The notes: generated by a model not told the origin, from the sequence alone. Positions 25,998 to 35,631 are shown, counted from the stretch's first letter. The stretch is 64,000 nucleotides of DNA from Nonomuraea aurantiaca (GCF_020215705.1 NZ_JAIWNB010000024.1:63495-127494); one strand, 5' to 3'. Translations and numbers: made by a program.

Positions 25998-27359
25998 ATG
26001 GACTTAGTTCTCACCGGCGTCATCGTGGCTCTGGCACTTGTCGCGATCGTCGCCTTCAAGCTGATCTGGCGCGTCGCCGAGCCCAATGAGGCGATCATCA
26101 TCTCCGGCCTGGGCGCGCGGGGCAGGGAGACGCTCGGCTTCAAGATCGTCACGGGGAAGGGCGCGTTGGTCGTGCCGGGGTTCCAGACCGCGCGCCGCAT
26201 CTCCCTCGACAGCCGCGTCTCCCCGCTCGAAGTCAACTGCGTGACCAAGCAGGGCATCCCCGTCCACGTACGGGGAGTGGTCATCTACAAGGTGGGCGAC
26301 GACTTCGCCTCCGTCGCCAACGCGGCGCGGCGCTTCCTCGACCAGCAGAAGACCGTGGACGACAAGACGCACCAGCTCTTCTCCGGGCACCTGCGCTCGA
26401 TCATCGGCAACCTCACGGTCGAGGACCTGATCATCAACCGCGACGCGCTCACCAACGAGATCCGCACCTCCTCCTCCGACGAGATGAGCAAGCTCGGCCT
26501 GATCGTCGACTCGCTGCAGATCCAGGAGATCGAGGACGCCACGGGCTACATCGTCAACCTCGGCCGCCCGCACGCCGCCGCCGTGTCGGCGCTGGCCAGG
26601 ACCGCCGAGGCGCAGCGCGATCAGGAGGCCAACAGCGCTGAGCAGGAGGCCCAGATCAAGAAGTCCGCCGCGATCCGCGAGGCCCGCATCCAGCAGGCCG
26701 GCTACCAGGCGGAGATGGACCGGGCCGCGGCAAAGGCGAAGCAGGCCGGGCCGCTCGCCGAGGCCACCGCGCGCCAGGAGGTCGTGGTCCAGCAGACGAC
26801 GGCCGCCGAACTGGAGGCGGTGCTGGCCGAGAAGCGGCTGGAAGGAGAGGTACGCAGACCGGCCGACGCGCGGGCCTACGAGCAGGTCACCATCGCCGAG
26901 GCGGAGCGGCGGGCCTCCGTGGCGCGGGCCCAGGCCGAGGCGGAGGGCATCCGGCTGCGCGGGGAGGCCGAGGCCGAGGCGACCAGGCTGCGCGGCATGG
27001 CCGAGGCGGACGCGGCGCGGGCCAAGGGCCTGGCGCAGGCCGACGCCATCAAGGCCCGCGCCGACGCGCTGGCGTCCAACCAGGAGGCGGTCGTCGCCCA
27101 GCAGCTGGCCGAGCGCTGGCCCGAGGTGGTCGAGGCGGGCGCCAAGGCGTTCGGCAACGTCGAGCACATGGTGGTGCTCAACGGCGCCCAGGGCGTGGAG
27201 GAGATGCTGGCCAAGGCGCTCACGCTCGGCGGCGCCGGTCTGGGCCTGGCCAGGACGCTGCTCAACCGGCCCGCGTCGGAGACGCCCGTAGCCCCCGCAC
27301 CCACTCCCAATGGAGCAAGCTCCGAGGTCGTTCGCGAATCACCTGAATTACGCGAATAG
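25998..27359 (+). CDS. Flotillin-like SPFH protein 2
   Basis: 453 residues, paralogue of the preceding gene with the same order: membrane anchor, SPFH domain (NEAIIISGLGARGRETLGFK, GIPVHVRGVVIYKVGDDF, HLRSIIGNLTVEDLI), coiled coil shortened by ~35 residues, and the same C-terminal block. A 130-base segment at 27094-27223 is identical to 25714-25843 of the first gene. The pair may form hetero-oligomers. It ends with a Pro/Ser-rich tail. Confidence 0.94.
   Translation: MDLVLTGVIVALALVAIVAFKLIWRVAEPNEAIIISGLGARGRETLGFKIVTGKGALVVPGFQTARRISLDSRVSPLEVNCVTKQGIPVHVRGVVIYKVGDDFASVANAARRFLDQQKTVDDKTHQLFSGHLRSIIGNLTVEDLIINRDALTNEIRTSSSDEMSKLGLIVDSLQIQEIEDATGYIVNLGRPHAAAVSALARTAEAQRDQEANSAEQEAQIKKSAAIREARIQQAGYQAEMDRAAAKAKQAGPLAEATARQEVVVQQTTAAELEAVLAEKRLEGEVRRPADARAYEQVTIAEAERRASVARAQAEAEGIRLRGEAEAEATRLRGMAEADAARAKGLAQADAIKARADALASNQEAVVAQQLAERWPEVVEAGAKAFGNVEHMVVLNGAQGVEEMLAKALTLGGAGLGLARTLLNRPASETPVAPAPTPNGASSEVVRESPELRE
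27094..27223 (+). repeat. Direct repeat shared by the two flotillin genes (copy 2)
   Basis: Second copy of the 130-base identical tract, encoding the conserved C-terminal block ERWPEVVEAGAKAFGNVEHM and following residues. Confidence 0.9.
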
Positions 27360-27434
27360 CGCCGTTGCTCGGCTCGTTACTCCGTGCTTCCTCTAGCGTT
27401 TTATCGTAAGTCGCTTGAGTGGAGCGGAGAATTC

Positions 27435-28163
27435 ATGCTTAAGGCTCTTTCCATCATTTGTCTGAGCATGATGGCCATATCGGGATGTGCCGCTGACGAG
27501 GTCGTGGGAGCGCCCCTGCCGGACGTGCCCCCGGCCGCCGACCCGTCCGGCACCACGCCCGCCGACCCGTCCGTCACCCCGTCCCCGTCCCGGTCCGCGC
27601 CCGGAGCGGCCAGGCTCCGGGCCGGCCTGCTGCCCACGCCCAAGGGCATGAGCCTGGCCTACGGGCCGGAGACCGGGGCGTTCGGCTCGCTCAAGTCCAC
27701 CAGGCAGGGTCTTTCCGCCGTGCGCCAGGCCAAGCTCGACCGGCCCGAGTGCGGCGGGGCCGGCCGGCTGGACCTGACCAAGCCCGAGGTCGCGGAGGCG
27801 CCCGCCGCCGTGGTCGCGTTCTCCTCCGGCAACGCCTCGATCACCCAGGCGCTGGTGTCGATGCCCGCCTCCGCCTTCCCCGCGCCGCTGCCCGCGCAGT
27901 GCGCCGCCTACGGGGCCGACGTGAACGGCACGCGGGTGACGTACCGCACGCGCGACCTGGACATGCCCACGCGGGGCGAGGAGTCCAGGGCCTACCTGAC
28001 CACCGCGTCGGGCGGCCACAGCGACGCGCAGGTCGGCTCGGTCGTCATCCGGCGCGGCAAGGTCATCATGAGCATGCTCGTCGTCGGCCGGAAGGTGGCG
28101 CCCGCCGACCTGTTCGAGCTCGCCGGCCTGGCCGACCAGAACCTGGCCCGCATCACCAGATGA
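27435..28163 (+). CDS. Putative lipoprotein, possible PknH-like sensor fold
   Basis: 242 residues. Lipoprotein signal MLKALSIICLSMMAISGC with lipobox AISGC, then a Pro/Ser/Thr linker (~25-60). The ~180-residue globular part has LDRPECGGAGRLDLTKPEV, PLPAQCAAYGAD and the end PADLFELAGLADQNLARI. Two Cys may pair. The ending and Cys pattern recall extracellular sensor lipoproteins of mycobacteria (PknH-type), but this is only a resemblance. It is 75 bases after flotillin 2, perhaps the same transcript; convergent with the glycosyltransferase gene. Confidence 0.75.
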   Translation: MLKALSIICLSMMAISGCAADEVVGAPLPDVPPAADPSGTTPADPSVTPSPSRSAPGAARLRAGLLPTPKGMSLAYGPETGAFGSLKSTRQGLSAVRQAKLDRPECGGAGRLDLTKPEVAEAPAAVVAFSSGNASITQALVSMPASAFPAPLPAQCAAYGADVNGTRVTYRTRDLDMPTRGEESRAYLTTASGGHSDAQVGSVVIRRGKVIMSMLVVGRKVAPADLFELAGLADQNLARITR

Positions 28164-28166
28164 GCG

Positions 28167-30203
28167 TCAGACGAGCACGTGATCGTCCGGCCGGCCCACA
28201 AAGGAGAACTGGGCGTTCCTGGTCAGCTTGATGTGGTCGGCCTGCCAGGTGTGCATGGAGGCGTCGGCGCTGCGCCAGTAGACGAAGTTGAACCGGTCCG
28301 CGGAGTAGATCTTGACGCTGTCCTCCTTCAGCCTGCGGACCAGGTGCGTGTCCTCGCCCCGGGTGATGTCCGCGAAGCCGTACGACCGGAACATGTCCGC
28401 CTTGCCGAGGAACGTCCCGCCCTGCACGAGGAAGGAGTAGCGGTGCTCCAGCCCCGGCAGCCGCAGCATGGTGGTGTTGAGGCCCTCGAAGTAGGAGTAG
28501 TGGGCGCCCTTGCCGACCAGTTCCGCGTCGGTGTAGTCGAAGGCCCTGACCAGGTCTGACAGGTAGTGCTCGCCGTACAGGTTGTCGTCGTCCATCTTGG
28601 CGATCAGGTCGCCTTCGGCGGCGGCGATGCCCAGGTTCATGCAGGCGCCCAGCGACAGCTCGGCCGAGGCGGGCAGGACGACGACGTCGGAGATGCCCGC
28701 CATGCGGGCCTTGTCGGCCACCACCACCGGGTCGATGTCCAGGCCGTGCAGGACCATGACGAGCTGCAGCGGACGGTGGATCTGCTTGGCCACCGAGGAG
28801 ATCGCGTGCTCGATCTGCGCGGCCCGGTTGGTCGGCAGCACCACGGAGATCGACCGGGCCTGGGTGGAGACGGGCCGCCCCAGGAACCGGAGTATCTGGT
28901 CCACCCGGTGCGTGAACAGGTGCTTGTCGAACACCTCGCGCATCGCCAGGTGTCCCATGCGGGCCCGCAGCTCCGGGCTGTTGATCAGGTGCAGCACCTG
29001 GTTGTACGACTCGACCGGCTCGCGGGCGATCGGCAGCAGCTCGCCGAACGTCTCCTCGATCGCCCTGGACCATCCGGAGACGACCGGCGTGGAGCAGGCC
29101 GACAGCTCGAACACGCGGCGCGCGCACATCGTGGGCGAGTCGAGCACCGAGTTGACGTTGAGGAAGACCTTGTACATCCGGTAGGCCGCGAGCATCTGGT
29201 CGTAGGGGAGCTCGCCCACGATGTGCGGGCGATACTTCTCCGGCCAGGCGTACTTCTCGTCGACCTCGCCGTTGCGGGCGAAGATGTGCAGGCCCAGCTC
29301 GCGGATCGGGTCGATGACCGTCTCCATCTGCTCGCGGCGCTCGGGATGCTTGTCGCGGAAGTACATACCGGCGAAGACGACGTCGTGCAGGCGGCCCTGC
29401 TTCTGCTGGATCGGGTTGTGCACGCGGGGCTGGGCGGCGAACTGGAGCACGTCCACCCGATCGTGTCCCAAAGTTTCACGATATTTCGGCAGCATGTCAC
29501 CGTCGCAGGTGAACACGTAGTCGAACAGCTTGGCCGTGTCGATGAAGAACTCGAAGTTCGGCGGGTCCTCCTTGTTCCAGAAGACCGTCGGGATTCCCTC
29601 GGCGCGGCACCACGCCACGAGGTCGCGCAGCGGGTCCTTGGGGGCGTTCGTCCCGGTCATCTGGTAGCGCCAGCGGCCCTGGTTCCCGTGCCAGGCCGAC
29701 TCGCAGAACAGCAGGTCGGGCCGCTTCTCGGCGAAGATCTCCGGCCAGTCCTTGAGCCCGAACTCGATCTGGTCCCACTCGTACCTGAACGCCATCCGCG
29801 AGAAGTCGTCCAGGATGACGGCGACCTTGAGGTCCGGCCGGTTCACCGGCCCGGCCGGCCACTTCACGGTCGGCACCTCGACCATGGGCGGCCGGTGGTT
29901 GGCCGCCGCGACGGCCAAGGTGACCGGGATCGGGGCCTTGGGTGCCCGGTCCTTGGACCTGACCGCCTCCAGCACCTTGCCCGGGCTCTTCGAGCCCAGC
30001 GCCTCACCCAGCTTGAACGTCCGCTTGGCCTGGGTGGCCTCCAGCTTCCAGTTCGCGTAGGCGGCCTTGGCCTCGGCTATCTCCAGCCGCCGGCGCAGCT
30101 CCCTGATGTCCGCCTCATAGCGCTCGACGAGCTTGCGCTCCTCGGGCAGCCAGTTCACGGGGCCGAGTCGCTGGTACGTGGGCTCTTCAGGGGTTTCGGC
30201 CAT
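28167..30203 (-). CDS. Two-domain glycosyltransferase (CgeB-like plus GT2)
   Basis: 678 residues. After an N-terminal coiled coil (~20-65, ERKLVERYEADIRELRRRLE) comes a CgeB/GT-B-like half (~115-430): VAVILDDFSRMAFRYEWDQ, PTVFWNKEDPPNFEFF, VVFAGMYFRDKHPERREQ, CARRVFELSACSTPVVSGW. The C-terminal half is GT2 (~445-670): ISVVLPTNRAAQIEHAISS, LVMVLHGLD, IAKMDDDNLYGEHYL with the DDD metal motif. Two activities in one chain suggest it adds successive sugars to a surface polymer. It lies downstream of the epimerase gene on the same strand. Confidence 0.88.
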   Translation of the reverse strand: MAETPEEPTYQRLGPVNWLPEERKLVERYEADIRELRRRLEIAEAKAAYANWKLEATQAKRTFKLGEALGSKSPGKVLEAVRSKDRAPKAPIPVTLAVAAANHRPPMVEVPTVKWPAGPVNRPDLKVAVILDDFSRMAFRYEWDQIEFGLKDWPEIFAEKRPDLLFCESAWHGNQGRWRYQMTGTNAPKDPLRDLVAWCRAEGIPTVFWNKEDPPNFEFFIDTAKLFDYVFTCDGDMLPKYRETLGHDRVDVLQFAAQPRVHNPIQQKQGRLHDVVFAGMYFRDKHPERREQMETVIDPIRELGLHIFARNGEVDEKYAWPEKYRPHIVGELPYDQMLAAYRMYKVFLNVNSVLDSPTMCARRVFELSACSTPVVSGWSRAIEETFGELLPIAREPVESYNQVLHLINSPELRARMGHLAMREVFDKHLFTHRVDQILRFLGRPVSTQARSISVVLPTNRAAQIEHAISSVAKQIHRPLQLVMVLHGLDIDPVVVADKARMAGISDVVVLPASAELSLGACMNLGIAAAEGDLIAKMDDDNLYGEHYLSDLVRAFDYTDAELVGKGAHYSYFEGLNTTMLRLPGLEHRYSFLVQGGTFLGKADMFRSYGFADITRGEDTHLVRRLKEDSVKIYSADRFNFVYWRSADASMHTWQADHIKLTRNAQFSFVGRPDDHVLV

Positions 30204-30272
30204 GGGGATGCACGCCTTATCGCTTAGCGGAGGTATGTCATGGTACGGCGGGGACCGTACGGAATGAGGGGG

Positions 30273-31403
30273 TTATTCGGAACGCGCACCCTGTGCGGCG
30301 GGCGAGAGATTGTCCCCCTTGAGCCAGGCCGAGATGACCCGGGCGATCCGCGGCCCGGCGGCACCGTCCCACAGCGGCGGCAGCTCACCCGACGGCGTCG
30401 AGGCCCCGTCGGCCAGCGCCTTTCCGGCCGCGGCCGGCAGCAGGGCCGGAGTGACCAAACGGTTGGTCCCATGCGTGATCGTGATCGGCCGCTCGGTGTT
30501 GGGCCGGACCGTCAGGCACGGCACGCCCAGCATCGTCGTCTCCTCCTGCACGCCGCCCGAGTCGGTGACCACCAGCGCGGCGCCCCGGACGAGTGAGAGG
30601 AAGTCCACATAGCCCAGCGGCTCGATCACCTTGACCGAGGGGCCGTCGACCAGGCCCGCCTCGGCCAGCCGGGTCCGGCCCCTGGGGTGGATCGGCACCA
30701 CGATCGGGATCTGGCGAGCGACGTCCAGCACGGCCGAGACCAGCTCCTTGGCCGCCTCGGGGGTGTCGACGTTCGCCGGGCGGTGCAGGGTCGCCACGGC
30801 ATAACGAGCCGGTATGTCCAGCCGGGCCTGCACGGGCGCCGGGTCCAGCGAGGGCAGCGCGGAGAAGAGGCTGTCGATCATGGGGTTGCCCACCAGGTGC
30901 ACCTTGGCGGCGGGCACGCCCTCGGCCGCCAGGTGCGAGAGCGCGTCGGGCGAGGTGGCGAAGAGCAGGTCCGACAGGGAGTCGGTGACGATCCTGTTGA
31001 CCTCCTCCGGCATGCCCCGGTCGAACGAGCGCAGGCCCGCCTCGACGTGCGCGGTGCGGACGCCCAGCTTGGCGCAGACCAGGATCGCGGCCAGCGTGGA
31101 GTTCACGTCGCCGTAGACCACCACCAGGTCGGGGTCGTGCTGGAGGACGACCTCCTCCAGGCCGACGAGCAGCGCCGCGGTCTGCTTGGCGTGACTGCCC
31201 GAGCCGACACCCAGATTGGCCACCGGCTCCGGCAGCCCGAGGTCGGCGAAGAACACGTCGGACATCAGCGCGTCATAGTGCTGACCGGTGTGGATGATGC
31301 CCTGCCGCACGCCGAGTTCACCGAGTGCCCGCACCACCGGGGCCGCTTTCACGAAGTTGGGACGGGCGCCCAGAACGTGCAGGACCAGGGGGTTCTCCCT
31401 CAT
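30273..31403 (-). CDS. wecB: UDP-N-acetylglucosamine 2-epimerase (non-hydrolysing)
   Basis: 376 residues. It interconverts UDP-GlcNAc and UDP-ManNAc. Family marks: HVLGARPNFVKAAPVVRAL, IIHTGQHYDALMSDVFF, VVYGDVNSTLAAILVCAKLG, AHVEAGLRSFDRGMPEEVNR, LHRPANVDT, VIEPLGYVDFLSLV and VVTDSGGVQEETTMLGVPCL. All catalytic residues (His/Glu in AHVEAGLR, Glu in EEVNR) are present. With the dehydrogenase at 33261 it would make UDP-ManNAcA. It is divergent from the GT4 gene. Confidence 0.95.
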   Translation of the reverse strand: MRENPLVLHVLGARPNFVKAAPVVRALGELGVRQGIIHTGQHYDALMSDVFFADLGLPEPVANLGVGSGSHAKQTAALLVGLEEVVLQHDPDLVVVYGDVNSTLAAILVCAKLGVRTAHVEAGLRSFDRGMPEEVNRIVTDSLSDLLFATSPDALSHLAAEGVPAAKVHLVGNPMIDSLFSALPSLDPAPVQARLDIPARYAVATLHRPANVDTPEAAKELVSAVLDVARQIPIVVPIHPRGRTRLAEAGLVDGPSVKVIEPLGYVDFLSLVRGAALVVTDSGGVQEETTMLGVPCLTVRPNTERPITITHGTNRLVTPALLPAAAGKALADGASTPSGELPPLWDGAAGPRIARVISAWLKGDNLSPAAQGARSE

Positions 31404-31442
31404 TGACCTCGCCTTTCATAGCGGAAGGGAAAAAACGCTGCC

Positions 31443-31448
31443 TATGGT
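31443..31448 (+). promoter_or_regulatory. Possible -10 element for a leaderless glycosyltransferase mRNA
   Basis: TATGGT lies 11 bases before the GTG at 31460, and there is no ribosome-binding site. This is the arrangement expected for a leaderless transcript. No clear -35 is visible. Confidence 0.35.
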
Positions 31449-31459
31449 ACGGTCACCGC

Positions 31460-33145
31460 GTGGCATCCGAAGCCAGTCGTGAAGACTCCCCAAGACCAAA
31501 CGGCAAGGTTTCCGCCAAGTCCGCCAGAGCCGGTGTCGGCGGCCTTATCAGGGGCTTCGTGCAACACCCGATCATCGTCTCCCGCGTCGTCATGACGAAG
31601 GTGAAGGCCGACCCGGTGCGCGTGGCTCAGGCGGCGGCCGAGTCGCTCCCGCCGGCGCTCCGCCCCGTCGTGGGCAAGGTCGCCTGGCCGGCCGCCCGCC
31701 GGGCCAGGCGCGCGGTCCGCAAGTTCAGCATGCGGGTGCTCAAGGGGCCGTGGAACGAGGCCAAGGAGCACTGGGACCAGGGCCGGGTCAGCGAGGCCGC
31801 GGCCGTGCTCGAAGAACACACCAAATACCCCTTCGTCAAGCGCAGGGCCGCCTACTACCGGGGTGAGCTGGCCGCGATCAGCCCCGACCCGATCCCGCCG
31901 CAGCCCAAGGTGTCCGTCGTGGACCGGGTGGCCGGGCGGGTCCTCCACTGCGTCACCAACGCCCTGCCGTACACGCAGGCCGGCTACACGGTCCGTACGC
32001 ACCGCATCGTCGTGGCGCAGCAGGCCAAGGGCCTCGATCCGCACGTGGTGACCAGCTGGGGCTGGCCGATGCTGCAGGGGCACGCCGACGCGCCGCCGTT
32101 CGAGGAGCTCGACGGGATCCCCTACTACCGGCTGCTGCCCGACGGGCACGGCGAGATGCCGTTCGAGACCCGCGGGCGGATCATCAAGGGCGCCGAGGGC
32201 GTCACCAAGCTCGTCGCCGAGCTCCGGCCCCAGGTGCTGCACGCCGCCACCGACCACCGCAACGGCTCCATCGCGCACGCCGTACGCGAAAGGACCGGGA
32301 CGCCGTTCGTCTACGAGGTCCGCGGCTTCCTGGAGGAGACCTGGGCCTCCCGCGACCCGGCCCGGATCGGCAGCCAGCGGCACGTGCTCCAGCGCGAGCG
32401 CGAGGCGTTCCTGATGCGCGAGGCCGACGCGGTCGTCACGCTGGCCGAGACGATGGCCACGGAGATCGTCGAGCGGGGCGTGCCCAGGGAGCGGATCTTC
32501 CTGGCGCCCAACGCGGTCGACGACTCGCTGCTCACGGCCTCCTACGACGGCGAGGCGTTCAGAGCGGGCATGGGCATCGCGAAGAACGAGATCGTCGTCG
32601 GGTCGGTGTCCAGCATCGTGGGCTACGAGGGCTTCGCGACGCTGCTGCGGGCCGCCGCGCTGCTGCGCGACGAGGGCACGCCGATTCGGGTGCTCATCGT
32701 GGGCGACGGCACCGAGCGCGAGAACCTGCTGGAGCTGGTCGGCGAGCTGGGGCTGACCAGCGCGCTCCTGCCGGGCCGCGTGGGCCCGGACGAGGCGCTA
32801 CAGGCCCAGGCGGCCATCGACATCTTCTCCTGCCCCCGCGAGGACCTGCGGGTGACCCGGCTCGTCACGCCGCTGAAGCCCGTCGAGGCGATGGCGCTCG
32901 GCAAGCCGGTCGTGCTCAGCGACCTGCCCGCGCTGTCGGAGCTGGTCGGATCCGACGGCGCCGGGCTGCTGGTGCCGCCGGGCGACCCGGAGGCGCTGGC
33001 CAAGGCGCTCGCCGCTCTCAGGGACGATCCTGCCAGGCGCGCGGCGATGGGTGAGGCGGGTCGGGCAGAGGTGGCGGCCAAGCGTACTTGGGGCCGAGTT
33101 GCCGAAACTTACCGGTCCCTCTACCGCTCCATTACCGAACGATGA
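31460..33145 (+). CDS. GT4 family glycosyltransferase with basic N-terminal extension
   Basis: 561 residues from the GTG at 31460. Residues 1-150 are a basic, Arg/Lys/Ala-rich extension (KVAWPAARRARRAVRKF, GPWNEAKEHWDQGRVSEAAA) that may bind membrane or partners. The GT-B catalytic part follows: VLHCVTNALPYTQAGYTVRTH, FVYEVRGFLEETWASRDP, READAVVTLAETMATEIVERGV, IFLAPNAVDDSLL, RVLIVGDGTERENLLEL, and PLKPVEAMALGKPVVLSDLPA with the EX7E-type site. It uses a nucleotide sugar to extend the surface glycan. Downstream genes on this strand complete the locus. Confidence 0.88.
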   Translation: MASEASREDSPRPNGKVSAKSARAGVGGLIRGFVQHPIIVSRVVMTKVKADPVRVAQAAAESLPPALRPVVGKVAWPAARRARRAVRKFSMRVLKGPWNEAKEHWDQGRVSEAAAVLEEHTKYPFVKRRAAYYRGELAAISPDPIPPQPKVSVVDRVAGRVLHCVTNALPYTQAGYTVRTHRIVVAQQAKGLDPHVVTSWGWPMLQGHADAPPFEELDGIPYYRLLPDGHGEMPFETRGRIIKGAEGVTKLVAELRPQVLHAATDHRNGSIAHAVRERTGTPFVYEVRGFLEETWASRDPARIGSQRHVLQREREAFLMREADAVVTLAETMATEIVERGVPRERIFLAPNAVDDSLLTASYDGEAFRAGMGIAKNEIVVGSVSSIVGYEGFATLLRAAALLRDEGTPIRVLIVGDGTERENLLELVGELGLTSALLPGRVGPDEALQAQAAIDIFSCPREDLRVTRLVTPLKPVEAMALGKPVVLSDLPALSELVGSDGAGLLVPPGDPEALAKALAALRDDPARRAAMGEAGRAEVAAKRTWGRVAETYRSLYRSITER

Positions 33146-33260
33146 CCTTCAGATTGGCTGTCTGTTGTGACGGGTTCGGTCGCATTAGGCGTGAGCTAGG
33201 TGGACTTGAGATAGCCTTTGCGACCATGAAGTGTTGTTTCCGGCTCTCTAAGGCACTGCT

Positions 33261-34523
33261 GTGACAGAAATCGACTTGGCTGTCATCGGTCTGGGCTACG
33301 TCGGCATGCCGCTCGCCAAGGAGGCGGTCGCGGCCGGTATGCGGGTCGTCGGCGTGGACGTCGACCCCCGCAAGGTCGACGCGCTCAACGCCGGACAGTC
33401 CTACATCGATGACCTGACCGATGCCGATCTCGAGCACATGCTGGCCAACGGGTTCAGCGCCACGCTCGACGAGTCCGTGCTGGCCAAGAGCAACACGATC
33501 GTCATCTGCGTGCCCACCCCGCTGGACGAGGACCACCGACCGGACCTCTCCGCCGTCGAGGGCGCCACGGGGTCGGTCGCGCGCAATCTGAGCAAGGGCA
33601 CGCTGGTCGTCCTCGAGTCCACGACGTGGCCGGGCACCACCGACGAGGTGGCCCGCCCGATTCTCGAGACCTCGGGGCTGGTCGCGGGGGAAGACTTCTA
33701 CCTGGCCTTCTCGCCGGAGCGGATCGACCCGGGCAACCCCAAGTTCGGGCTGCGCAACACGCCCAAGGTGGTCGGGGGCTACACGAGCACCTGCCGCGAC
33801 CGCGCGACGGCGTTCTACGGCCAGTTCATCGAGCAGGTCGTGCCGGTCAGCGGCACGCGCGAGGCCGAGATGGCCAAGCTGCTCGAGAACACCTACCGGC
33901 ACGTCAACATCGCCCTCGTCAACGAGATGGCGATCTTCTGCGACGAGCTGGGGATCGACCTGTGGGAGTCGATCGAGGCCGCGGCCACCAAGCCGTTCGG
34001 CTTCCAGAAGTTCCTGCCCGGCCCCGGCGTCGGGGGGCACTGCATCCCCGTCGACCCGTCGTACCTCTCGTACACGGTGCGTAAGCTCGGCTACCCCTTC
34101 AGGTTCGTCGAGCTGGCCCAGGAGATCAACGAGCGGATGCCGTCCTATGTGGTGGCACGGGTACAGCGTCTGCTCAACAGGCATAAAAAGGCCGTAAATG
34201 GCGCCAAGGTGGTTATGCTCGGCGTGACCTACAAGCCGGACATCGCCGATGAACGAGAGACCCCGGCCCTGCCGGTGGCGCGTGCGCTGCTGGAGCTGGG
34301 GGCCGAGCTCACGTTCGCGGACCCGCATGTCAAGGAGTGGTCGGTCGACGGCACCCCGGTGCCCCGTGAAGAGGACCTGGCCGAGGCCGTGGTCGGCGCC
34401 GATGTGACGCTGCTGCTGCAGCAGCACGCCGCGTTCGACCTCGACATGGTCGAGGCTAAGGCCAGGCTCGTGCTCGACACCCGCGGTGTTCTCACCGAGG
34501 GTGAACGCGTCGAGCGGCTGTAG
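33261..34523 (+). CDS. wecC: Nucleotide-sugar dehydrogenase, probably UDP-ManNAc 6-dehydrogenase
   Basis: 420 residues from a GTG. NAD-binding IGLGYVGMPLAKEA, then TPLDEDHRPDLSAV, LVVLESTTWPGTTDE, AFSPERIDPGNPKFGLRN, KLLENTYRHVNIALVNE, catalytic Cys in GPGVGGHCIPVDP, and VMLGVTYKPDIADERETPAL. It is a four-electron oxidase of the UDP-glucose/GDP-mannose dehydrogenase family. The specificity for UDP-ManNAc is inferred from the neighbouring 2-epimerase; UDP-GlcNAc or UDP-Glc cannot be excluded. It is followed 19 bases later by a glycosyltransferase gene. Confidence 0.9.
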   Translation: MTEIDLAVIGLGYVGMPLAKEAVAAGMRVVGVDVDPRKVDALNAGQSYIDDLTDADLEHMLANGFSATLDESVLAKSNTIVICVPTPLDEDHRPDLSAVEGATGSVARNLSKGTLVVLESTTWPGTTDEVARPILETSGLVAGEDFYLAFSPERIDPGNPKFGLRNTPKVVGGYTSTCRDRATAFYGQFIEQVVPVSGTREAEMAKLLENTYRHVNIALVNEMAIFCDELGIDLWESIEAAATKPFGFQKFLPGPGVGGHCIPVDPSYLSYTVRKLGYPFRFVELAQEINERMPSYVVARVQRLLNRHKKAVNGAKVVMLGVTYKPDIADERETPALPVARALLELGAELTFADPHVKEWSVDGTPVPREEDLAEAVVGADVTLLLQQHAAFDLDMVEAKARLVLDTRGVLTEGERVERL

Positions 34524-34542
34524 CGACGGAGGGCTGCGCGCA

Positions 34543-35631
34543 GTGCACGTGCTCGTCATGACGGTGGTGCATAACCCCGAGGACGCGAGGATCCTGCATA
34601 GGCAGATCCGTGCCCTCGTGGATGCAGGTCATGAGGTCACGTATGCCGCCTCGTTCACCGCCCACGGGGTCGTGCCTCGTCCTTGGGTCACTGGCGTCGA
34701 TCTGCCCAGGGCCGCGCAGCGTAAGCGCATGGCCGGGGTCTGGGCCGCCCGCAGGCTGTTCAAGCGCATGCGGCGCAAGGTCGACATCGTGCTGATCCAC
34801 GATCCGGAGCTGCTGTTCGCGATCTGGGGCGTGCGTAACCGCCCGCCCGTGGTCTGGGACGTCCACGAGGACACCCCGGCGACGCTCTCCCTCAAGCCGT
34901 GGCTGCCGTCGCTGCTGCGGCCCCCGGTACGCTTCCTCGCCCGCATGCTGGAGGGCACGGCCGAGCGCCACCTGCACCTGCTGCTGGCCGAGACGGCCTA
35001 CGCGGGCCGGTTCAAGAACGCTCACCTGATCGTGCCGAACGAGACCTGGGTCCCCGACTCGGTCACGCCGCCCGGCGACGACCGGGTGGTGTACCTGGGC
35101 TGGCTGTCCAGGGCCCGGGGCGTGATGGAGGCCATCGAGGTGGCCCGGCTGCTCCAGCCGTACCGGGTGGCGGTGGAGCTGATCGGCTACGCCGACCCGT
35201 ACAGCCGTCCGATGCTCAACCAGGCCGTCACGGAGGGCCTGCTGGAGTGGCGCGACTTCATGCCGAACGACGAGGCGCTGAAGCGGCTCGACGGCGCGCT
35301 GGCCGGGCTCTCGCTGCTGCACGACGAGCCGAACTACCGTCACTCGATGCCCACGAAGATCGTCGAGTACATGGCCCACGGCATCCCGGTCATCACGACG
35401 CCGTCCCCCCGCGCGGTCGAGCTGGTCGAGCGGTACGACAGCGGCGTGGTCGTGCCGTGGGAGGACCCGAAGGCCGTGGCCCAGGCCGTACTGACGCTGA
35501 GGGACGACGTGCGGGAGCGGCGGGCGCAGGGCGCGCGCGGCTACGCGGCGGCCCGCGCGAACCACCACTGGCCCAACTCGGCCAAGAGGTTCGTGGCCCA
35601 GCTCGAATCGTGGGCCGGCGTCAAGAACTAA
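34543..35631 (+). CDS. GT-B family glycosyltransferase
   Basis: 362 residues from the GTG at 34543 after GGAGGG. VLVMTVVHNPEDARILHRQI is the donor-side start; DIVLIHDPELLFAIW, PPVVWDVHEDTP, VVYLGWLSRARGVMEAIEVA, DGALAGLSLLHDEPNYRHS, and MPTKIVEYMAHGIPVITTPS with the usual nucleotide-sugar Glu. No membrane segment. It acts on a lipid-linked intermediate at the inner face of the membrane with the other glycosyltransferases here. Confidence 0.88.
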   Translation: MHVLVMTVVHNPEDARILHRQIRALVDAGHEVTYAASFTAHGVVPRPWVTGVDLPRAAQRKRMAGVWAARRLFKRMRRKVDIVLIHDPELLFAIWGVRNRPPVVWDVHEDTPATLSLKPWLPSLLRPPVRFLARMLEGTAERHLHLLLAETAYAGRFKNAHLIVPNETWVPDSVTPPGDDRVVYLGWLSRARGVMEAIEVARLLQPYRVAVELIGYADPYSRPMLNQAVTEGLLEWRDFMPNDEALKRLDGALAGLSLLHDEPNYRHSMPTKIVEYMAHGIPVITTPSPRAVELVERYDSGVVVPWEDPKAVAQAVLTLRDDVRERRAQGARGYAAARANHHWPNSAKRFVAQLESWAGVKN

